From: Siphonodentalium dalli
Lineage: Eukaryota > Mollusca > Scaphopoda > Gadilida > Siphonodentaliidae
Reading direction: 5' to 3'
NCBI GenBank assembly: GCA_032622095.1
Contig: CP136064.1
Span: 176,342,247-176,406,246 of the forward strand
DNA length: 64,000 nucleotides
The first letter of the stretch is position 1, and every line of letters begins with the position of its first letter. The notes beneath the pieces are model-generated. The model ran no database searches. It saw nothing but the letters and a program-made list of their open reading frames with translations, and was not told where the DNA came from. Shown here piece after piece: positions 23,331 to 35,676 of the stretch. Both the position numbers and the translations under genes were made by a program.

Positions 23331-24156
23331 GACCAAGATGCAGGAGAGAATTAAAAAAATTCTGGGCTCTGTTGGTTAATAGTAGTTTCGATGTTGAAAC
23401 ATATAAAATACATGCAATCACTCCTCTTGAAATTTCAGACTCCAAACAAAACATTGGCACATTGTAAAGCACGTGGTTCCTAGATTTAATTTTTTTGGTG
23501 TGAGGTAAAAAATGTCAATATTTTTTTCATGCAATTCTGACTCTCGATTATAAATCCCAAATTTAAAGGTACTTTCCATGCTCGACGATATTATTTTTTT
23601 CATGCAGAAACTTTGCGCAGATGCCAATCATGGTGACCATGTACTCATTTATCACAATTCGTGGATAGTCAGGATTGCAGGCCATTATATGTTAACACTG
23701 AGGCCTATGGGAAATAATTACTTCACTGTAACATAGAGGTGATCCCAACCATGCCTGTAATATTTCAAAACTTTCGCTGACGAAAGTCGGAAAAAATAGT
23801 ACACTGCCATCTAGAAGTCACCCGATAATCCATATGAAGTTTGGTGACGATCGGATCTTCAAGTTGAATTAAAAATGAAATATAACTATACCATCAAACG
23901 AGAGCCATTGATTGAAAATTGTTGAAAGTTTACTATGCACATGCCCCCCCCCCCTTTATTGCGCATATGAACCTAAATACATATTCAAATTGTTGTAACC
24001 TTTGATATCAATGTTCATGGTGGACGTCCATTTCATTCCACAATAGCCCATCATAACTGAAAAATAATACAGCAATAGCTATTTCTGGGTTTGACTCTTA
24101 TTTCAATGGCCACACCAAGCAGAAGTATGACAATGCAATACGCCTTGTCACTGAGT

Positions 24157-24352
24157 CGCGGCCATATTGGATCCATCCAGCCCCGTTTCCGTGGTTTTAG
24201 TGCTATACAGGTCAAAGTTCTGGAGTAGAATTTCCATATATGGATGTCATGAATATTCAAAAGCTCCATATATGAAAATGCTATACTCCAGAACTTTGAC
24301 AGGTAGTACTAAAACCACGGAACAGGGTTGGGTGGATCCAATATGGCCGCGT
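24157..24352. mobile_element. Foldback element in GCNT intron
   Basis: Two arms of about 90 bp pair, beginning CGCGGCCATATTGGATCC and ending GGATCCAATATGGCCGCG, and continuing inward through ACCACGG, CAAAGTTCTGGAGTA and CCATATATG. The central loop is short. It has no coding capacity and no clear target duplication. Confidence 0.85.
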
Positions 24353-24398
24353 GTTATAGGGAATAAACGTATAAACTGGTGATTGAATAGGGACTGAC

Positions 24399-25497
24399 CT
24401 TTGAATCCACCAGGCGTCTTCAGTTGGGGATTATTTCTAAGGTTATTTAGGGTGCTCCAATAATGTTCATCTGGACTAAAGGTATCAATGTTCCAATGTA
24501 GGAAGTGTCTTGCTTTCTCGTTTTCAAACACAAACTTCACAAACTCTCGGCTGAAGATGTTATAAGCATTCCCTTTGGTTATCGTTAAATTAAATGGCGG
24601 TGGCTTCTTGTGTTTGGAAGTCTTTCTCATAAACATTTCTTTGGTCGTGAAATTATAAGTCATGACAAACTTATATCTTATTCTGTCTAGAGCCGAGTAC
24701 TTCTCGGTCATATGAATATCATTTGTACCATTGAATAATTTCAGAATTGTTATCATTTCAGAATTGGATCGGATTGGGAGTTCTGAACTGGCAAAGTTGA
24801 TTAAATACTTCCAGTTATCCCCCTTTATTAGATGGTCAGACATACAGTTGACGTCAGCCATCAGACGAGAGATTCCCGCGTAGATGACATTCTCTCTTCT
24901 CGAAGCAATGAACACATTTTCGAAGCACCTCGCTATAGAGTAAACGGCATCCTCTACCCGATCCGTTGCTTTGGCGTCTAAATGAATGCAATACTGGTTC
25001 TGTGGACGGTATAGTGTTCGTAACATTCTCTCAAACTGGTAAACGTCTCTGTGTAACAGAATCGTAAAAGCAATGGGATAAGAATGGCTAGCAACATGTG
25101 TATGCAGTATATACCCGCGATCTCTAACAAATTCTGTACAGTTGGAAGTGATGTGAATATATTTAACATCGGGAATGCGATAACTTGATGGTTTGATGGT
25201 AGCTCGTCTGTTTTCAGCTTTCTTGATCTCCAACGTATTGCCTTGACACAGCTTTAGGCAATCTATGCCTTCTATCACAGATTGCTCTTTTTGAGTAAGG
25301 TCGAACCATGTTGAATCGCGACGTACTCTGAATCCACTAGTCAAAGTGTCGTTAACATGTGCTATCTTTCTGGATATAGCCTGCTTAAGAACCACGCCAT
25401 CTTCGCCTCCAAAGTTATGCTTTAGGACAAATGCTAGAATGAAGTTGACAACACAAACCACCAGAACGCAGTACGCACATATGTATTTCAGCTTCAT
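24399..25497 (-). CDS. GCNT: Core-2 beta-1,6-N-acetylglucosaminyltransferase, exon 1
   Basis: This exon encodes residues 1-366 of a predicted 460-residue type II Golgi enzyme of family GT14, which transfers GlcNAc from UDP-GlcNAc in beta-1,6 linkage to make mucin core-2 or I-type branches. A signal anchor spans about residues 5-25 (VLVVCVVNFILAFVL). The catalytic domain contains YCIHLDAKA (169-177), INFASSELPIRSN (233-245), KGNAYNIFSREFV (308-320) and SPDEHYW (341-347); Glu344 sits where the family's catalytic Glu is found. Sequons occur at Asn49, 119, 256, 282 and 303. The start is fixed by an in-frame TGA two codons upstream. The donor AAAG/GTCAGT ends the exon. Total length fits the family (about 430-440 in vertebrates). 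I cannot say which GCNT paralogue it matches best. Confidence 0.93.
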
Positions 25498-25880
25498 TGA
25501 TCAATTGTCCCAATTCGATGATCATATCCGGCGATTCCTGTTCCGTTTTCATGTTGAACCCATTAAATCTTGGTCTCCAGAAATCAATATGCCAACAAAC
25601 ATCTGTCGTATGTTCTTCCTGAAAAACACGGAGAACACAACTGAGTGTACTTGGAAAATAAACCTCTTTATAGAAAATTAATCACCCAACTGCACGTTGA
25701 AACGGTTCTTGGAAAATAAACCGTTTTATATAGAAAATAAATCACCCAACTGTACGGAGTAACAACCGACACCGAAGAGCAAATGACAGCCTTTAATATA
25801 CGCGATCAGGTTACCCCAACTTTGCATGGATCCATGCAAACCACTCCATCGCTTATTGGCCGGGGTTCGACCCAGCTGCA
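25498..25880. other. 5' flank of the GCNT gene with a short tandem duplication
   Basis: Two copies of a segment of about 58 bp, each with CTTGGAAAATAAACC and AATCACCCAACTG, lie at about 25649-25698 and 25709-25757. No convincing TATA box or initiator could be chosen. The stretch probably includes the 5' UTR and promoter. Confidence 0.5.
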
Positions 25881-27078
25881 TGCACACTCTAAGAAATAAG
25901 GGTTCTTTGTGGTTCTTTGAAGAACTCAAGGGTTCTCTTAAGAACCCATAGGTTCCTCGGTGTCAGAAAAGGTTCTCTGAAATCGATAGGGTTCGTCGGT
26001 ATTTGACTAGGGTTCTTTTGGATGCTGAAGGGTTCATGACCAAACAATAATGCAGTTGTTACATGTACCATGGAGCCGAATTGAGTGATGAACATGAATA
26101 AAACATCAACAAGAGAGAAAGGAGGAGTATGTGTTTGTTCGCAGGGTTGGGGAATAGTAATGTATAATAGTAATAGTACTCTACTATATATTCGATACTT
26201 TCGTGTGTGTGTGTCCTTTATAGACTCGAAAACAGCTCGACCAATTGAGCCAAAACTTGCTATCTAAGGGTAAAAACCACAGGCATTGCACTCAGACCAT
26301 TATAGTTTACGGAATGTCGCGATATATGCAAGAAGAAAACATACTATATTATCACCGTACGCTATTCCATCTGGAGTTCTTATAAAGGTTCTCTAAAGAA
26401 CCATGTTGGGATAGATTATGGTTCCCTTAAGAACCATGTTCTGATATATGATAGGTTCTCTGAAGAACCCTCGTGTGATAATCGTAAAATACACATAAAT
26501 ATATGTTAAAGTGCAGACTAATTCACCACCTTCGGGTATTCAAGAATATGAATCACACCAAAATTAAGCGAATTGTATATGGAACGTGTAGGTATAAGCT
26601 GCCTTGTATATATCATTCCCCAAATGCTTCAATGTTATGACAATCTATTAGTTATTATAAAACACCTCAAAGTGCACTGAACGTCGCGATATACGCAAGA
26701 GCGCAAACATACTATATTATCATCGTACGCTATTCCATCTTACAGGTTCTCTGAAGTTCTCTGTTGGTGTAGATTATGGATCCCTTACGAACCCTGTTCT
26801 GATATATGAACGGTTTTCTGGAGAAACCTCGCGTGACCCTTATGATTGTGTCCTCCGAAGTACCATCTGGGGTTCTTATAAAGGTTCCCTGAAGAACCAT
26901 GTTCATATTATGGTTCCCTTAAGAACCATCTTGGGGTTCTTCTGTTGAACCTTATGATATGGTTCTTCAGTAGAACCTTATGATGGGGTCCTTCGAAGCA
27001 CCAAATAAGGTGCTCCTATTGTGACAAGGTGAAGAACCTTTTTGGGTTCTCGGAAGGACTTCTGGTTCTAAGAGTGCA
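25881..27078. mobile_element. GGTTCTT-rich TIR element upstream of GCNT
   Basis: The ends are inverted: TGCACACTCTAAGAA at the left and GGTTCTAAGAGTGCA at the right. The interior is packed with quasi-palindromes of the type GGTTCTCTGAAGAACC and GGTTCCCTTAAGAACC. A segment containing CGTACGCTATTCCATCT is present twice (26355 and 26726), showing an internal duplication of about 370 bp. A Helitron-like 5' start (TCTACTATATATTCG at 26180, followed by TTTATAGACTCGAAAAC) is embedded in it. There is no transposase. Confidence 0.75.
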
Positions 27079-27854
27079 TTCAGCATCACCGAATGGGACC
27101 ATGGGAAACATTGCCAAAATAATAAAGTGTTAATTTGATATATAACACATACAGACAATGGGATTGACAAGTGTTGAGTCACTTATGGGTACCCCCCTCT
27201 CCCATGAAGCATGCATGGCACGTACGATAGCACCGTCTTGAATACATGGACATGGTCACTTCTATTTCACTTTTATTATTGCACAAAAAGTGCAATATTA
27301 GCGCATGTTTCGTAATGGCGCACATTTTGTCGCTTGTGGCGCTTTGGGCGCGCCGAAACATGCGCTAATATCGCACTTTTTGTCACTTTCATCGTTTTCG
27401 GCGCGACTAATGGTGCACTTTTTGTCGCTTTCGGCGCGCGCCGAAAGCGCCATTAGGAAGTGGCCCTAATAGTTCACAATTCCACTCAATCAAAGAGCCT
27501 CTTTTCCAAAAAATATATTTACAAAAGCACAATTCGATAAATCGCGTATAATCACGCTTATGGATTATGTTTTCTGGATATAAATCACGCAAAGGGACCT
27601 ATAAATACGGGAGTTAGCATGTTATCATAGAAAAATGCCGAGTCATATTTCTTGACCGTATACTGTATATATTTTCCACTTGCAATCCAACAAGAACTGT
27701 TATATAGTTACATGGTCATGAAGAACCAATTTAATTGGTTCGGTATATGGGAAAAATTGTAGAACCGAAGTAAGGCTTAATTGGTTCCCAATATTTTGTG
27801 TGGTGTAGGTCTTTGAAATTGGAAAGAATATACATATATAACGCAAGTTTCATA
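27079..27854. repeat. Spacer with GC-rich foldbacks
   Basis: Positions 27282-27383 form a long stem whose arms begin CAAAAAGTGCAATATTAGC and end GCTAATATCGCACTTTTTG, with GCGCATGTTTCG/CGAAACATGCGC inside. A second hairpin CGCTTTCGGCGC/GCGCCGAAAGCG lies at 27425-27450. Nothing is recognised from 27460 to 27854. Confidence 0.7.
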
Positions 27855-27858
27855 TTAA

Positions 27859-28200
27859 AGGGGTACTGTACACTAAATCCGACCATTTGTGGGACCATCT
27901 CCTTTCATACTCAACAGAATATGCAACACTTGAATGAATTTGAGCCATGGATTAGTGCAAATTACACTCATGTGCTATATGAACGATGCAAACATGGTAA
28001 TTATAATGAAAATGAATTTATTACTCTAGTCATAAATTCATTTTCATTTTAATTGCCATGTTGTTTGTATTGTTCATATGGTAAATTAGCGTAATTTGCA
28101 CTAATCCGTGGATCAAACTCATTCATTTGTTGCATATATCCTGTTGAGTATAAAAGGAGATGGTCCCCAAAAATGGCAGGATTTAGTGTACAATGCCCCT
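27859..28200. mobile_element. Foldback MITE, AGGGGTACTGTAC family, TTAA-flanked
   Basis: The element starts AGGGGTACTGTACACTAAA and ends TTTAGTGTACAATGCCCCT, with TTAA on both sides (27855-27858 and 28201-28204). The arms pair over almost the full 342 bp around an AATGAATTTATTACTC centre. The 32402-33048 element has the same ends. Confidence 0.9.
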
Positions 28201-28269
28201 TTAAATGACTGTCCATAATTTAATATTAATATCTCTAATTAAAATTTATCGACTGTTTAAGTTTGTCCG

Positions 28270-29298
28270 GATATGCACTGAACCCCCAACTTTGGTCAAA
28301 ATTTTCAACAGTTGGAAATTTCATACCTGCCAATTTCCAAAACATTAGTTGGAATGGTCATCAGTTGGAAATTTTCCAACCTTAGGGGGTGACAGGTTGG
28401 AAATTTCCAACACTTGGAAACCTTGTGTCCTGGTCCTCCCCCGTGGCTATAGTCAAAACTGCTACTAAATTTAAGAAAACAATATTGTCATACATTTGGT
28501 CAGCATTGTCATTGGAATTGTCATCATTTGGAAATTTTCCAACCTAAGTTGGGGGGGGTGTCAGGTTTGAAATTTCCAACTCTAAGAAGACTTGAGGCTA
28601 TTCTAGATGCTAGGATTTTGCGATTTTCTTGTTCAGATTTCAAAATTTTCTAACACCGGGCCGAACGATGGTCGGCCCGGTGTGTCACTGTCCCTCCCCC
28701 ATGACCAATACAAAACTGCTAATTAGTTTAACAAAACAATAGTTTAGTACATTCGGTCAAACTTGTGGACTGAAATGGTCATCAGTTGGAGAATTTACCA
28801 ACCTAAGAGGGAGTATGAGGTTTGAAATTTCCAACACTAGGGAAGCTTCAGTTGAGGCCAGTCTAGATGCTATGATTTGCGATTTTCTTGTATAGTTTTC
28901 CAAATTTTCTCACACCGGGCTGAACAAACATGGACGGACACAATGTCCTGGTCTCTAGCTTACCCGTAGCCGTGTGCGTTTGTCTGGAGTATGCTACTAG
29001 ATGTTAGGATTTATGCAATTCTCAGGTTAAAGTATATGAATTTTCTTATACCGGGCATATAGATCAACATAGTTTATGAATACATAGGATATTAGGCCTG
29101 AGGACTGATGTGCAAGGGGGTGCAAATGGAATTATGCAAAACTTGTGTTTGGTCTGTGATTCTGATTCAAGGGGGGGGGGGGTGCAAATGGAATTATGCA
29201 AAACTTGTGTTTGGTGTCTGATTCTGATTCAAGGGGGGAGCAATTGGAATTTCCTAAGGTGGACACCCCCAAACGGAGACCCTCTAGCCACATCCCTG
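28270..29298 (+). mobile_element. hAT-like non-autonomous element, copy 1 (5' truncated)
   Basis: It is co-linear with the complete copy at 36697-37663, sharing TTTTCAACAGTTGGAAATTT near its start and AAGGTGGACACCCCC and GCCACATCCCTG at its right end. It is rich in GTTGGAAATTTCCAAC-type palindromes and holds the larger palindrome CACCGGGCC/GGCCCGGTG at 28653-28682. The left terminal repeat is missing. A G10 run and a duplicated block around 29110-29240 explain the 162-codon open frame there. Confidence 0.7.
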
Positions 29299-29609
29299 GG
29301 TGCATGGGTGGTAGACTGTAAATGTAAACAGTTTACAGTCTACAGTTTACAGTCTACAACCCATGCACCGATTAATGGCATATGTGTTGACATACAAGGA
29401 CCCCGTTCAGTGCATATACGGACAAACTTAAACAGTTCCGTGCCAGAGCCTTCACCATGTAGGTCAAATGGGTGCATTTGCATGTGGCGGGGCATTATTT
29501 GGTATAACTTTAAAACACTATTGCTGAAAATGCACGATCTAACAAAAGCTAACATTTTTTTTTCACGAAACGAATTTTGCATTTGTTTTATGTTGTAAAG
29601 TATATATAT
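29299..29609. other. Spacer between two transposons
   Basis: A short repeat of TGTAAACAGTTTACAGTCTAC phrases lies at 29310-29360. Nothing else is recognised. Confidence 0.4.
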
Positions 29610-32205
29610 CACCCCATGCATCCGGACATGCTCGTAGCGGAAGACATGCTCGTAGCGGAATAACCACATGGCCCGCGATTAATTGCACACCGTTCATGGT
29701 TAGACACATGTTGCACCGAAACCAACACATACCAGTGGTTCACGGTGGTGGTATTATTTGTGGCTATAATTTACCCAACTGTACATAAAATTTCGTTAAA
29801 CATGGACGTAGTTTAATCCTATTTTACCGAGAAGTTAGGCCAAAAAATGTGGCAAAATTTGCATTTCTTACATAAAATTACGATTTCTGTGGTAACAGCC
29901 CAGACAATCTAGTCTTTGCATACATTGCTATTTCCGTGGGTATTCCCTTAATATAATAGACAACATTTCCAGTCATGTATCTACATTTTCCATCGTAAAA
30001 AATAACCATATAATCATGCAGGTCATAGCAAGAAAATATGTCATGTCTATAGCAGTGGTGTGATATGTCTATAGCACCAGCGATTTTATAATGATGTGCT
30101 CGTAGCAGATTTGCTTTTAGGATAATTTCAACAATATAGAACTGTTTTAAAGCTAAAACGCAACGCTAATCATGTGGATAGTAGTACACAAGCCCGAGTC
30201 GAACGAGTCATTTGGTTAAATGCATGACAAATAAGTGGTGGCATTCAAAATGACATGCATGCTCGTCTTCATGTATGGACACTATATTATTGTGTAAATC
30301 GCAAATTAGCAATATAATATTGGGATTTGACAACAAAGTTTATTGAAAAGATGCAAAATTGGTGATGTTCCACACGCGTCTGTTTTCGCGCGAAAATATT
30401 TTTGAACATTTGATTAACAGCTGTGGATCGGTATCATTCAGACACTTTTTGCAATTGCACATTTTATTTATTTGAACATATAACATAAATATGAAATACT
30501 ATTAAAATCACGGAGGTCACTAATCGTTTAAATGTTTATTCTGAGCAATCTGTAGACGAACTTTTTCGGAAGGATTTTCTAAAGGATGATTGATAACTTT
30601 ACACCCTCTTGTGCGATGTTCATAACAAACGTTTTCAATTATTGCAGGTGATTTATTTCAATAAAACTATAAACTACTATTGCACAGTATATATATTAAT
30701 ACGATTAGTGGCCACCTTGTCTAAAAGAACGGAAAACTACTTTTCACCCGAGAAACATAATATATATGAGGTATTTGCCTTTAAAAAATATAAATTAATG
30801 AATGTATATAAAGACTCTGTCTAAATTAAAAATGAATAAACGTATTTGATAACTAAAATATGAGGCAATCTGCTTTTAAAAATATATAATATGTGTATAA
30901 AAAAAGGCTCTTATCATTTTAATCCATAATATTGTCTGAGTATAATCGCACCCTTACGGTAGTAAACTATATATATATATTTAGATCGTTAATTCCACCA
31001 TTTCATTGACTATCAATCTAATTGTATGCCATTAAATTCTTTTGACCATGTTTTTCATAGCACATGTGGGCTATTAGTAAAGTGTATGTATACCATACTG
31101 ACGATGGTTCGAAGATATTTGGAACTAAAATTTGATATCGTATTTTGTAACACTTAGTCTAAAAGCAGATATTTGGTGCCTCCGATAGTTTCTATTTTAC
31201 AATACCACAATGATCGCTTATTATGTGATACCAGGGCGTTCTGCAAAAGTCTTAGTGTCACTTCACCGTTACACAAATTATCATAATCGAGGTCAAGAGA
31301 CACAGGTGCCGTCTCAATTAACACGTACATGTGTGTAATATAGTACATATTTCGTCTAAATTAATATTATAGCCATTCCCATATTGATAACATTTGTTTT
31401 ATACAAATATTAATTATAGCCAAAATTTACTAGCACATGCATGCAACCTTCCGGGTATAATGATTTTAGAAATTAAACTGTGAAATATACTGATGCAATG
31501 ATTGCAATTTACAATGTGAATGTTTATATAATGTAGCGTTTCCCGTGGCAGACACTAGCCATGTTAAATGATGTAAACGGGGTGAAGTGGTTAATTTTTA
31601 CGTGGTACAAAATAGCCTGTCATTCATGTGATATATGTATATGCTAGCACTATCTAGACGCTCTTTTTAGTTGACAAAAGTGTTATTCTCTGGCATATAC
31701 ACATATTTTATATAATACTACGAGCATATCACCCGATTCTACGAGCACATCATAGCAAGTTTTACGTTTGCTATAGACATTCCCCAAAATCGAGTGAGTG
31801 CCATTATGGAAACTAATTTTTCGGGCACTAATATGATTGACATCGCAAACATGTCCAGTTCATTGTGAAGCTAAGATATCATACTTTGAGAGACTGTATG
31901 TTATATAATGTGTCAATGCAAAGATTCATTAAAATTTGATAAAACTTATATCGAGTAAGTATTTCAGGTCATAATTTTCGTATAAAACCCGATTATCGAA
32001 CAGTAATATGCAAATTGCGGAAACCACAACCGCTCATTTCTGTAGACCGATTATCGCTGTTAACGTAAAAAAAACCAAGGTAAAATAAACCGTGTTTTTA
32101 TGAAATAACTTACTACAACTAAAGACGATGTGCAAATCGCGAGCCATTTGGTTATTCCGCTACGAGCATGTCTTCCGCTACGAGCATGTCCGGATGCATG
32201 GGGTG
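29610..32205. mobile_element. 2.6-kb TIR element with 57-bp perfect ends
   Basis: The left end (CACCCCATGCATCCGG...) and right end are identical over 57 bp as inverted repeats, and match with two differences to about 72 bp. Within each end the 17-mer GACATGCTCGTAGCGGA occurs twice in tandem. Looser copies occur inside, GATGTGCTCGTAGCAGA near 30093 and TACGAGCATATC/TACGAGCACATC at 31720-31752. These look like transposase-binding subterminal repeats. The insertion is into a TATATA tract, so the target duplication cannot be read. No transposase frame is present; the longest open frames are about 70 codons. Confidence 0.85.
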
Positions 32206-32401
32206 TATATACACAATAATGTTTCAACATATAAAATAACTAGATGATGCCATGAATCTCTACTCTGGTTAACGCCCGTATAGAGATCATACTCCACTTG
32301 TACAAAACCTGGGTACTTTTTGATCTTTTGACGCTTTCTGACAGGGAACTATATACCACCTTGAACAAACAGGGCAGGGAATATATTTCTGTATTAATTA
32401 A

Positions 32402-33048
32402 AGGGGTACTGTACACAGGGATAGACAATTTTTTTTATTTACTCCCATTGAAATAACTTTCAAGTTAGATTGTGTTCGTGTTATATGAGTTTCGTATAAA
32501 CCTAATTTAGCGAAGAAAATATTGATCTTGGAAACAAAAATATTACGATTTCAAATTACGCGCCATGTTTTTGACCTTCACCGGAGAAGACTCAGGTCGC
32601 AGGAAGCACAGGAAGTTCATTGTTCACAGCTTCAATTGATGCATCCAATCTCTTCCATCGAACAATCTCACTCCCTATAAAAATAATTCACGCTTTATGA
32701 CTCTTGTTTCTTTCTCCTTTTTTCCCGAATCGGTTATAGCGGGCCTTCCTTTTGCAGGTAACATGTTATGTTTGCAACTCAATAATGTTCGCGAACGGCC
32801 GTCGATAAAAGACACTCGACAGATACGATTTCAAGAACAGTAACTCGTACTGGCATAATTCGCCATTTTATGACTCCAGCCATAAATGATTTTATATTAA
32901 ATAATTCAATTTTACTTTTGTGATAGCCTGTTAACCGGAACGTTTTCAGTAGACATTGTCGACTCAAATTAGTTATTTTAAAATATAATATTGATATTAG
33001 ATCGCTATGGTCACCGGGAATTTATTGAAATTGGGGTACAGTACCCCT
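32402..33048. mobile_element. TTAA-flanked TIR element, AGGGGTACTGTAC family
   Basis: AGGGGTACTGTAC at the left and GTACAGTACCCCT at the right are perfect inverted ends, flanked by TTAA at 32398-32401 and 33049-33052. Its interior differs from that of the MITE at 27859-28200, so two non-autonomous derivatives share one transposase's ends. It has no coding capacity of note. Confidence 0.88.
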
Positions 33049-33052
33049 TTAA

Positions 33053-33700
33053 TACGTGTTCCTCAATAATATACTTCACATTAGGGTGTGGTCCCAGCTC
33101 GAGATGGCATGCTATGACTTTTAAAATGTGAAACAATATAGCAATAAACGCTGGATTAATTACCCAGAAAAATTCCATAATTGTAAGCGACGCAAAGCAA
33201 ATTCGCTCACAAAGTCACTTAAATTTTGACTTCAGTGCAATTTCGAGTTGGGATCTTCACCCACAGTGAAGTATATATTATTAAGGAACAGGTAATAACA
33301 ATAAGAAATATATTCCCAGCATTATTGTTTTTCAACTTTATAAGGTACGTTCCCTGTCAAAATTTCAAAAAGTTCTCATGCAGGTTTTGTACTGTGGAAT
33401 ATTATCTTTACGGGCGTTAGCTAGAATAGTGATTCATGACATGATAAAATAAAAGAACAACAGCTACTATCCTGTTTTATTTAGGAACGTTCAACATATT
33501 TGGAATATTTTGGAATATTTAGAGGCGGACTAACAATCACATCATTAATTTTGCAATCAGAAATTAAAAATAACTTGTTAACCCGTTGATAACATTTCTG
33601 TATAGCAACAGATGGGTATAGCTATTTGATTCACGTTGGTCCAATATTGAAATATTCATCATAGTAAGGCATTATAAGGCTGTTTAAATTGTTGGTTAAA
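33053..33700. other. Unassigned sequence
   Basis: No gene or element boundary is recognised. A TTCAGTGCAATTTCGAGTTGGG phrase near 33230 resembles the cluster at 21540. Confidence 0.4.
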
Positions 33701-33779
33701 ATTTGCCGAATTTTACTTTAGCGCGAGAACGTTTTATCTGTTAAAGTATAAGTTTTCAATTGGAATACCTGAAAATTGC

Positions 33780-34470
33780 AAAATAATGCAAAAAACAAAA
33801 CAATTAGTGGTCTAATTCCAGACAAATGCACACAGCTACGGACAAGAGACCATACAGGACACACTGGGCCGACCATGGCTGTTCGGCCCGGTCTGAGAAA
33901 ATTTTGAAAACTATACAAGAAAATCGCAAATCCTAGCATCTAGACTGGCCTCAACTGAAGCTTTCCTAGTGTTGGAAATTTCAAACCTCATACTCCCACT
34001 CAGGTTGGAAAATTCTTCAACTGATGACCATTTCAGTCCACAAGTTTGACCAAATGTAGTACAATATTGTTTTGCTAAACTAATTAGCAGTTTTGTATTG
34101 GCCATGGGGATGGGGCAATGACACACCGGGCCGACCATGGTTCGGCCCGGTGTGCGAAAATTTTGAAATCGCAAAATACTAACATCTAGACTAGCCGCAA
34201 GTCTTCCTACTGTTGGAAATTTCAAACCCTATACACCCCACTTAGGTTGGAAATTTTCCAACTGATGACAATTCCAATTCCAATGTTGACCAAATGTATG
34301 ACAATATTGTTTTCTTAGGAGGGACCAGCACACAAGCTTTCCAAGTGTTGGAAATTTCCAACCACGTCACCCCCCCCCCCCCAAGGTTGGAAAATTTCCA
34401 ACTGATGACCATTTCTGTCCAAATGTGCGTGGCATCTAATATTTTACGAACATTAAAACGGAGTGCATTG
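33780..34470 (-). mobile_element. hAT-like non-autonomous element, copy 2 (inverted, partial)
   Basis: This is the reverse complement of the family at 28270 and 36697. It contains the 33-bp palindrome CACACCGGGCC/GGCCCGGTGTG (34122-34154) and many TTGGAAATTTC phrases. A C12 run lies near 34371. The terminal repeats are not seen. Confidence 0.7.
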
Positions 34471-35214
34471 TCCTATATTGTACTATATTGTTTACCAACC
34501 TAAATATTATACCATAATTGTCCTTTTAAAGTTTGTTATGTGTATTTCTATTGCGTTCTGTGCTTACATTTTATTATAGCAAAACTAAAATACCGTCAGA
34601 TATGCAGTGAATGGTGTTGATGTACATTGCACACAAAACACACTTGGTATTAATAAACACTCACCTGAGTTTTACGTGGACCACCGGACTCATGTAGACA
34701 TAAATTCCAAACACGTCCACAAACTCGGCGAAATTATGTCAGTCTGCATACACGTGTAGTAGGAACCCATGCGCATTCCTGGCCGGCTATTACTGTTAAT
34801 TCTGGCACAATCTGTAAACCGCACCGAATCACAAGCTACAGTCGGCATCCAATATTCATCCAGCAGATGGTTTGCATCGCCGTTCGCCGATAGAAGCATG
34901 AAAAAGCAACAATGGAATCATTGGGCAAAGTTTGTAACAACAGTTTCGAATATTCTTTCTCTTAATCCTCCCGTTGGATGGATAATGAGAAGCAAATACA
35001 GAAACCAGGCTGTATTTGTTTTAACCAGTTAAATATCCTTTACATGGAATGCATCCAGAGCGCACGCACCAGTCTGACCTTTCGACGATTCCCGCTGCTC
35101 CGAGCTGATGAGGCAATTGTTTGATTCTTGGCACATCTGTATTAAAGCCACACATAATGTTTAGGCATAATTTTCGACATTATTCATCGACATCATTATC
35201 AGGGTGGATAGTGT
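34471..35214. other. Unassigned sequence
   Basis: I see no gene or repeat that I can name. Two overlapping antiparallel open frames (34690-35032) have no recognisable match. Confidence 0.4.
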
Positions 35215-35218
35215 TTAA

Positions 35219-35672
35219 AAGGCCCACTTAATTTTCGAACCGCCAAATAACATTATATAAAATATATGCTATATTATATACCATTTGAAAGAGGATTTCG
35301 AAGCTCCAAACATTGTATTATCAACTTATCCGGTGTAATAAACAGTGAACTTGTTGTTTTTGTTGAGTTACTGACGTGTTTTTTTCATCTGGATTGTAGT
35401 TCAAATTGAATCTTAAAGATAGAGTTATTCCCCTTCCATTGAAAATGCATTTTTATTTTTATTTCTGATGCACTCTGGGAGCCAAAGGGGGGTAAACTTT
35501 ATATGATTTCAGCTGTTTTCTATTTCTCTATGGGCATCTTCTGAGGCACGGACGTTTCAAATGGTGATGAATTATAGTATTTTAATCATATTTTATGTCA
35601 TAGATTGTTATTAAAACCGTATATCAAGGCACTATAAAAAAAAAATCAGTGACTCGAAAATTAAGTGGGCCT
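35219..35672. mobile_element. TTAA-flanked TIR element, AGGCCCACTTAATTTTCGA family
   Basis: The left end AAGGCCCACTTAATTTTCGA and the right end TCGAAAATTAAGTGGGCCT are inverted repeats; TTAA lies at 35215-35218 and 35673-35676, with one extra A at the left. The interior is unique sequence without a transposase. Confidence 0.85.
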
Positions 35673-35676
35673 TTAA

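Larger units (their letters stand above)
22519..24398 (-). other. GCNT: Intron of the GCNT gene
   Basis: This 1,880-nt intron runs from GTCAGT (24398-24393) to CAG at the 22518 boundary. It contains HINE repeat pieces (22620-23330 and about 23716-23880), an unassigned stretch at 23331-23715, and a foldback element at 24157-24352 that starts only 46 nt after the donor. The frame of exon 1 happens to stay open through 24247, which makes a falsely long single-exon reading. Confidence 0.88.

Noticed and set aside
24247-24398. Extension of the GCNT reading frame to its in-frame stop
   Set aside because: It lies after a good donor site, runs into a foldback element and gives a C-terminus unlike the family; exon 2 at 22235-22518 restores the expected end.
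29110-29598. 162-codon plus-strand frame
   Set aside because: It crosses a G10 run and a duplicated block of a non-autonomous transposon and leaves it at the right end; no domain is seen.
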